Source: Nephromyces sp. MM_2019
Lineage: Eukaryota; Apicomplexa; Aconoidasida; Nephromycida
NCBI GenBank assembly: GCA_015657535.1
Contig: JADHZB010001074.1
Coordinates: 62,001 to 126,000, forward strand
DNA: 64,000 nt
Direction: 5' to 3'
Positions 58,013-64,000 of the stretch are shown here, piece by piece. The notes beneath the pieces were generated by a model, which made no database searches, was not told where the DNA came from, and saw only the letters and a list, made by a program, of their open reading frames with translations. Position numbers and translations under genes: made by a program. Each line of letters begins with the position of its first letter. Position 1 is the stretch's first letter.

Positions 58013-61000
58013 ATGAAATTTATCGCAGTAATTCTTGCTGTCTTCAGCTTGGTTATAATTTATGCTACATCTACCGTTCGAGCCAACCTTATCCCCTGTT
58101 CCAGCAAAAATGGTAGGTTTTTTACGCGCAAATTTTTGAGCAGTGTTTCGTATTGGAGTGGCATACCTTTGTGATTGCTAAAATTAAGTGGGATGCATGG
58201 TTCTCAGGAATAACGCGAGGCAAGTACGCCTACTTTGATCATTTTTTTACATGTTTTTGGGTTTTTTGAGGTGTTTTCTTCATGTTTATCTACATCTTCT
58301 TCTTCAGCTGCAATCTATCCAGGTCTCATGAAGTATAGCAAAGTTTTGCGTTACCAAGAGCCCCCTTTTCACTACTTAAATTTGATGCTTTCCTACCAGA
58401 TTTTCTGAAAATTACCAAGCTTAGTTTTTGCAGATAGCGAAGCACTTCAATCAGTTTTTTCGGTACCAAAGGCGAAGCAGTACCGTAATAAATACTGCGC
58501 TAGTTGGAATCATAATAAGGTGTCTATAATATAGCGAATCTTTTTATTAGTTAAAGAAATCGTGCCATAAGAGTATTAATTGCTACATATATATTTCCTG
58601 GAGAGCTCTATATATAAAATAGCCTTTTTTTTAGTATAGCTTTTTATTTTCTTCTCATTCCATTTTTTTCAAAATTGTGTGCTCGTCACTGCTACCACTT
58701 TTAGTATAGAGTAATTACTGAGTAAGTGCTAATTATGAGCTTACTAACTTCAGCAGGCTCTACATGGTGGCAATTTGATCCGCACTACAAGTTTGATATC
58801 TTTGATTTTATTATGTTGTCATTATTGTGTCATAACTTTGCTTCTATGGCATAAGATATTCATGGTGATGGGGTAATGGGCGGTTTAGAGAACTTTGTGT
58901 GTGTGGGCGATAGTGTAGAGGTAGCGTTATTACTTTAGGGGTTGGCAGTACTGGATTTTGAGTTTTTGCCTGCTTAATTTGCAGACGTTTTCCTGTCGTT
59001 GATGGTAGGTAGCTTCAGTTTTCAATCTCTATTTTCTTCTGAAACGAAGGAATTTCATATTTACCATATTGCTATAATCATCGTGTAGAATTTTCAATTT
59101 TTTTAAACAAGAACTCCTTCCTTTTGAGTTTTGCAAGCTATAGAATAAAAAAACTTTGTGTGCGCAACTTAAATTCTCTTTGATTTTTTAATGGTTTAGC
59201 TGCTAAAGCAACGACCTTTTTGCCATTCTGTAGTGGATTTTTTCTTCAATTTGAATAGTGGCTTAAATTGCAGACCCCTTCGAAATGTCGGAAAATTTGA
59301 TATCCGTACTTTAGAGAGCCCCGATCAATATGGTTTTTTTCTTTGCTACTACTACTACTACCCTTTAGAGCTAGTTAATAATGCTTATTCTAGCAGTTTT
59401 GATCTGTGCCTTCATTTTTCAAAGAATTTTTAGGTTTGCTTTTGCAGTAGCTACTTTGGTATTTTGCCTTTTTTGGTAAAGTAAAAGCCATGACTGTCAA
59501 AATCTTCCCTTTGGGTTTCGTCATGAAATTTTTAGAATCATAGCTTTTACAATGACTTTTTGCTCTTTCGATGTTACCATTTTTTCTTTGTTTTTTATTT
59601 TTCTCAAGGGAGCATCGTAGCTAATCCTAGGTGTCTTTGCTGAGTTTCAGTGCTTTATATTTTCAAGAAATGTATACTTTAAATGCAAAAAAATTTTCCT
59701 CTTCATTGGACTAAAATTTGCTTGGAAATCTGTATAATTATTGGATTAATTTGCAGGATTTGCGTGTAAAAACAGATTCTTCAGTCTTGCTACCTGGAAA
59801 AAAATGGAAAGGCGATTTAATAGAGTTTTATAGTTTTAATTGCGAGCATTGTCAGGTACGTTTTCTGCTAGGTTCGAGTGTGCCTTTGAGAATGAGCTTT
59901 TTGTTGTTTAAAATAAAGAAAATTGGTGCAGAATTGGTATTGTTGCTGGCTTTAGGGGGCATTTTTTATGATTTTTTTGGTTTTCTGCTACTTCTGGATT
60001 GCTGCCTTGGAATTAGTACTTCCTTAGTTCTGCTATTCTTTAATGTTCCCCCTCCCTCCCCGCTATTCATTCGAAGGAAGTCACGTCTAATTTATGTGGT
60101 AAAACTTGTAATTCAGCTTAAGTGGCTTTCCCTTTCTTCATCTTAGGAAGAGCACCCCCTTTGACATTATATGACTCGCCTCAGAATATTCAAATTGTTG
60201 GTGCTTGAGAGAGAGTGTGTGCACTAGGCCATTTCATCACTACTTCGCGAAGTAATCTTTACTGTTGATTTTTCTCAGAGTAATGAATGTGTTGCTCAAC
60301 ATGCAGTACAGAAAAAACTTTTTAGACACATGCAGGAAAATTTAGGTGCACGTGAATATAGGGGTAGGCAAACACATGCAGAGAAACAGAGAGACAGACT
60401 AACACACAGACAAATTTACACACAGAGAGACACACAGACAGACTAACACACAAGCAAATATACGCACAGAGGAACACACACGCATACAAACATACACACG
60501 AGTTACTGCATTCGATGCAGGTGTATGAATCTAGTTCTTTTCTCAATGCTTAAAAATGGACTTTGTATCATGTTGAGAAGTTTGAAGATCACCATTAAAT
60601 TCAGAGTTAACACACACATATTCAGCTCCTTTTTTGTGAGTTATACATCCAAAAAAATCGCAACGTAAATCCTTTGCTTTTGTCTATACTACCAACAGAA
60701 AATACGTCCACTGGTTTCTCTACTGGAGAGAGAATTGGGAATTAGTTGTGTTCGCTTAGAGGTGAATAGTGAATTTACTAACTACAAGGTGTGTGTATTC
60801 GCTTAGAAATGGATAGTGAATTTAATAGCTATAAGCTACCCTTTTTTTTCTTCAATCATGTAAATCCTGATCTTTTGCCTGCCTGCGTAGTGGTGAGTGT
60901 GGAAACTCTGCTGAACATATTACCCGAGTCTCAAGGGTACAAGAGAAATATAAATTTTGTCTTTACTTCCTCTGTCTTAGGTGGCCGATTTTGTTTTGTT

Positions 61001-62977
61001 TTTTCTATATTTTTAAGGCTTTTCAGACCGTAAAAAAATGTTAAGAGGATGACAAGCTTCAGTGCACGTTTTTTTTCGAATTTTTTGTTTGCTCAATTTG
61101 TTTAAGAAAATTCTGCTTCATTACAAATGTGTAAATCACAAAAAATATCCATCTTCCTTTTCATGAAAGTCAAAATTTTATCCTTTAACTTATGCATTAA
61201 TTTTTGATTTTAAAGATGAGAGATTAGCATTATGTTGGCCTTTCGGTAGGGTATTAAAAAAAGTAGGTCTTATGGAGAGTAAATGTGTGCAAAGTCTGCT
61301 TATATAGCTTTTTCTGGAGATAGAACTCACATCTCCAACATACCATTAATTTTGTTTACCCCTTCCTTTTTCCCCCCTTTTGCCCTCCTCTACTTCCTCC
61401 CATGTATGAATTATCAGTTTTTTACTGCGTTATTTAGTACTTGGACAGTGCGATATTTCCTTTTTTTGAACGCTTCTTGTACTTTCACCGCTTACTCTAG
61501 CGTGATGAAATTTTTCAGAGGTAGTTTGCTTTGCAAGCCTCTTTGTATATATTAGCTTTAGACATCTTTACTATGTAAATGCAGATTTTCATTGTATACA
61601 CACATATTTCTATGATAAATTCTTTTTTTCTTGCTGCATAACAGCTATTGGAAAGATTAGACTTGCTGTCTAAATGTGGTGGTTTACCACTGTTCTACAA
61701 CACAAAGACTCTCAAGTTTATTTGTGGTGTCACTACCTACGCTAACCTAAAGTGCCTGGCTCTTGGGCTTCCGTGCAGGTAGGCGCAATTGAAGTAGCAG
61801 TGTGTGTGTCTGTATTTGTGTGTGTGTGTGTATTTCTGTGTGTGTGATTACGTATATCGATGTGTATGAGCATCTCTCCTGGAATTCGTGTCTCTCGGTG
61901 TATGTGTCGAAGATTTTCTGTTTGCATTTTTCTTGTTTATATAACCGTGGAGATACTCAAATAGTCGATCTTTTCATTTTCCTCGAATTTATATAGGAAA
62001 GTGGGAAAGTCCAAAATGTACGGTCTAATATCTTTACGCTCTAGATTTTTATTGAATATACTCAACTGAGTATGTTTTGTAATTCTAACAAATGAACTTT
62101 ATGTGGCTTTATTATATCGTTTTGGCTTTAAAGCATACTTTTAAACTTGAAGACCAAAGATGCTGAATACCCTACCCTGCATGCTAAATTTCAACTTTTT
62201 TCTAGTAGCTAAAAGATTGAGATTTTTTGATACTCTTAAAAGCTTAATATACTGTCTTTCGCCTCTCAGCGTTGTGGTACTCCTTTAATTTTGTAATATA
62301 TGAGATTAACTAGTGTTTTCCGCGCGCACTATTCAGTAAATTTAGGCGATTATACTTTATAGTTTCTTTGATTTACAGTTTTTTGCTGTGAAATTGGCGG
62401 TGTGCTATATCATTAGTAGTAGTCTTTTTCAAACATTATTGATATATTGTAAAATTGGCGATGTTACTTTGAATTTTCTGTGGCGTGCTATAGCATTGGT
62501 GTTTCTGCTACTGCATTTCCTCCTACTCCATATTATATATACCATAAAAAGCTGTTTTTTATGGCCTGAAACGGGCAAATTTTAAGAATTTCAGTCATTT
62601 TTCTTTTGAAGATACGGCTTTTTCTCTGTTTTTTTCTATTTTTTGTGCTAAAGTTACTTCTAGATGCTGCAAACTTTCGATTTGTCATGCTAAGGCTACT
62701 TCTAGATGCTTTAGATCTTTTTTTGGCAGCCATTTGCAGAAATTTTTACGTTGTGAAGCCTTTGATGCAATGTTGATTTCTAGAAGCTTTTTCTGAATTT
62801 TTTAGCCATTATATATATTGAGGATATATGAGCTTCTAGAATAGCTTATAATTTCATTCACTTTGCACTTGAATGTAACAACCTTGATTTTTCTGATACA
62901 GAGCTCATTTACCCCCCGATGACGCGCGAGATGTACTCCGGGACGATAGAAAATTCACGGTATTTGCCTTTCTATGA
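58013..62977 (+). CDS. Small secreted thioredoxin-fold protein with CEHC active site, six exons, 194 residues
   Basis: Exons 58013-58112, 58434-58519, 59757-59855, 60699-60788, 61645-61778 and 62902-62977; all GT-AG, phases match, 585 nt in total. Residues 1 to about 24 are a signal peptide (core AVILAVFSLVIIYA). LIEFYSFNCEHCQKIRPLV at about 83-100 is the beta-strand, CxxC and helix start of a thioredoxin domain (Cys91, Cys94). CVRLEVN is the following strand, and GGLPLFYN (Pro140) matches the cis-Pro segment. This implies disulfide chemistry in the secretory pathway, as in PDI-like proteins, though CEHC differs from the classical CGHC and there is no KDEL-type signal. The end is less sure: the frame stops at 62977, but a possible donor at 62959 could lead to further exons. 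Other Cys (29, 55, 115, 136) might form structural bridges. Confidence 0.75.
60360..60500 (+). repeat. CA/GACA-rich simple repeat in intron
   Basis: ACACAGAGAGACACACAGACAGACTAACACACA-type repeats lie in intron 59856-60698 of the thioredoxin-like gene. Here the sense strand is CA-rich, the opposite of most introns in the window. Confidence 0.65.
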
Positions 62978-63723
62978 ATTCCTTCAGCTTTTTTATAGCC
63001 TTTTTCTTGCTGGCTTATCGCGCCTCACTTTTAAAAGTAATGTAATTGTAGCAATGCATGATAAAATATTAGTGAATTTTCTTATGCTTAAGTATCTTTC
63101 TTTATATGTTTTTAATGTTTCTGACTAATAGTTATAGTTTATAGTAATCAGTATCATTAGGACTGCTGCTATTATTTTTTTGCGTGTGTAACAAGAGTTT
63201 TGCTCGCGTTTTTTCACTATATATTGGATAAAATATCTTCTTGTAAAATTTTTTTTGCAATAAATGGTAAATATAACATTTTTCTGATACTAAGCGGCAT
63301 CTCTTTATGTTAGAGCACAAGGCGTGTGCTTAGCAGTGAGTAGTTCTGCGTAAAATTTTGACTATTTTCATACTTGTACGGTAGTTTTCATGGATTTTCT
63401 TGGACTAATAGTTTTTGCATTTAACTGCCACCCTCGAAATCTCCAACGAACCCGCGTCGGCTGAAATATGAATACGCATTTTAGCGCGCCGCGGGGTATG
63501 ATTTTCTCTTGCCTAAGCCTGTGCTCGCTGCAGTTTCGTCGGAAGTGCAACTTTAATCTTTTACGCAAACATTTTTTTTTTTTTAAGTGTAATATAGGCT
63601 TGTGTTAGAATTGAATGCTTAAGCGAATGTTTAGCTTAGATATGCAATCGCATTCCTCTGAAGTTATGGCGCTCTATGAGCTTTAGAGGATGAGATGATT
63701 TTCCACTGAGGCTGTTGCGGAGA

Positions 63724-64000
63724 ATGGTTGCCATGGTTGCTAGTTATCTTTTATTCTTGTGTTGGAGAGTTTTTGGTGGCCTAATTTCCGTGTGGATTCT
63801 GGCTGAATTTGAAATTATGCTTTCCAAGTTTTTCTACGCTTGGGCCGCCAGTAGTCAGCCACATGAGGGTAATGAAAGAAAATGTGTGAATACTACTGAT
63901 GTTGCCACTACTGGTAGTACTTATTTTACTACTACTACTGCTAGCACTGATTGTATTGATCCTACTTCTACTACTATTGCTAGTACTGGTACTACTACTG
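63724..64000 (+). CDS. Start of a Thr-rich membrane or secreted protein, cut by window end
   Basis: From ATG 63724 the frame stays open to the last base. The first ~32 residues include a hydrophobic run (MVAMVASYLLFLCWRV, then FGGLISVWIL) that could be a signal anchor. After a short link (YAWAASSQPHEGNERK) come Thr/Ser runs (ATTGSTYFTTTTAST, TSTTIASTGTTT) made largely of ACT codons. A stop lies ten codons upstream of this ATG. The runs are repetitive DNA (ACT triplets), so the frame could be a chance product; a mucin-like surface protein is the other reading. No family is recognised. Confidence 0.4.
   Translation, partial: MVAMVASYLLFLCWRVFGGLISVWILAEFEIMLSKFFYAWAASSQPHEGNERKCVNTTDVATTGSTYFTTTTASTDCIDPTSTTIASTGTTT

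Overview
The window reads as nuclear DNA of a protist eukaryote. Genes are split by GT-AG introns from about 100 bases to over 1 kb, there are no operons or bacterial ribosome-binding sites, and intergenic gaps are long and AT-rich. The protein set (plant-like nucleotidyltransferase, pyruvate-dehydrogenase-phosphatase-type PP2C, divergent kinase, small Cys-containing secreted protein, long Ser/Asn-rich low-complexity extensions) fits an alveolate, most likely an apicomplexan of coccidian or related type. That placement is inference; there is no rRNA, tRNA or organelle marker to confirm it.

Layout. 275-13549 (+): an 11-exon nucleotidyltransferase of the poly(A)-polymerase/OAS type with a terminal exon of 4.6 kb coding a giant low-complexity tail; its 5' end is not resolved and may lie left of the window. 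13550-18054: no gene seen. 18055-21206 (-): three-exon gene for a 540-residue protein of unknown function. 21207-24834: divergent intergenic region. 24835-35622 (+): 10-exon PP2C phosphatase, 672 residues, resembling the PDP/plant clade D group, with an N-terminal extension that may be a mitochondrial presequence. 35623-42288: no certain gene; its right part has the T-rich composition of transcribed introns. 42289-44940 (+): intronless RNA-binding protein with an RRM-like and a KH domain. 46691-47323 (-): secreted, Cys-containing surface-type protein with a Thr-rich end. 47324-51228: no gene. 51229-56456 (-): multi-exon protein kinase with altered HRD (HSD) and DFG (DFE) motifs. 58013-62977 (+): six-exon small secreted thioredoxin-fold protein with a CEHC centre. 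63724-64000 (+): beginning of a Thr-rich membrane or secreted protein cut by the window end.

I assembled exon structures by hand from protein-family conservation and from splice phase. For the nucleotidyltransferase, the unknown minus-strand gene, the PP2C and the thioredoxin-like gene the joined exons keep one open frame from end to end. The kinase has at least one unresolved stretch in its N-lobe.

No pathway links these genes; they look like ordinary neighbours. The most notable non-coding signal is the introns. They are loaded with TG-rich microsatellite DNA on the sense strand, including a recurring TGTGTG-AGTGATTAAA phrase, a 12-base word GTGTATGTACAC found in four introns, a 23-bp minisatellite, and paired GT/CA tracts inside one intron. 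The intergenic DNA is much poorer in these elements.
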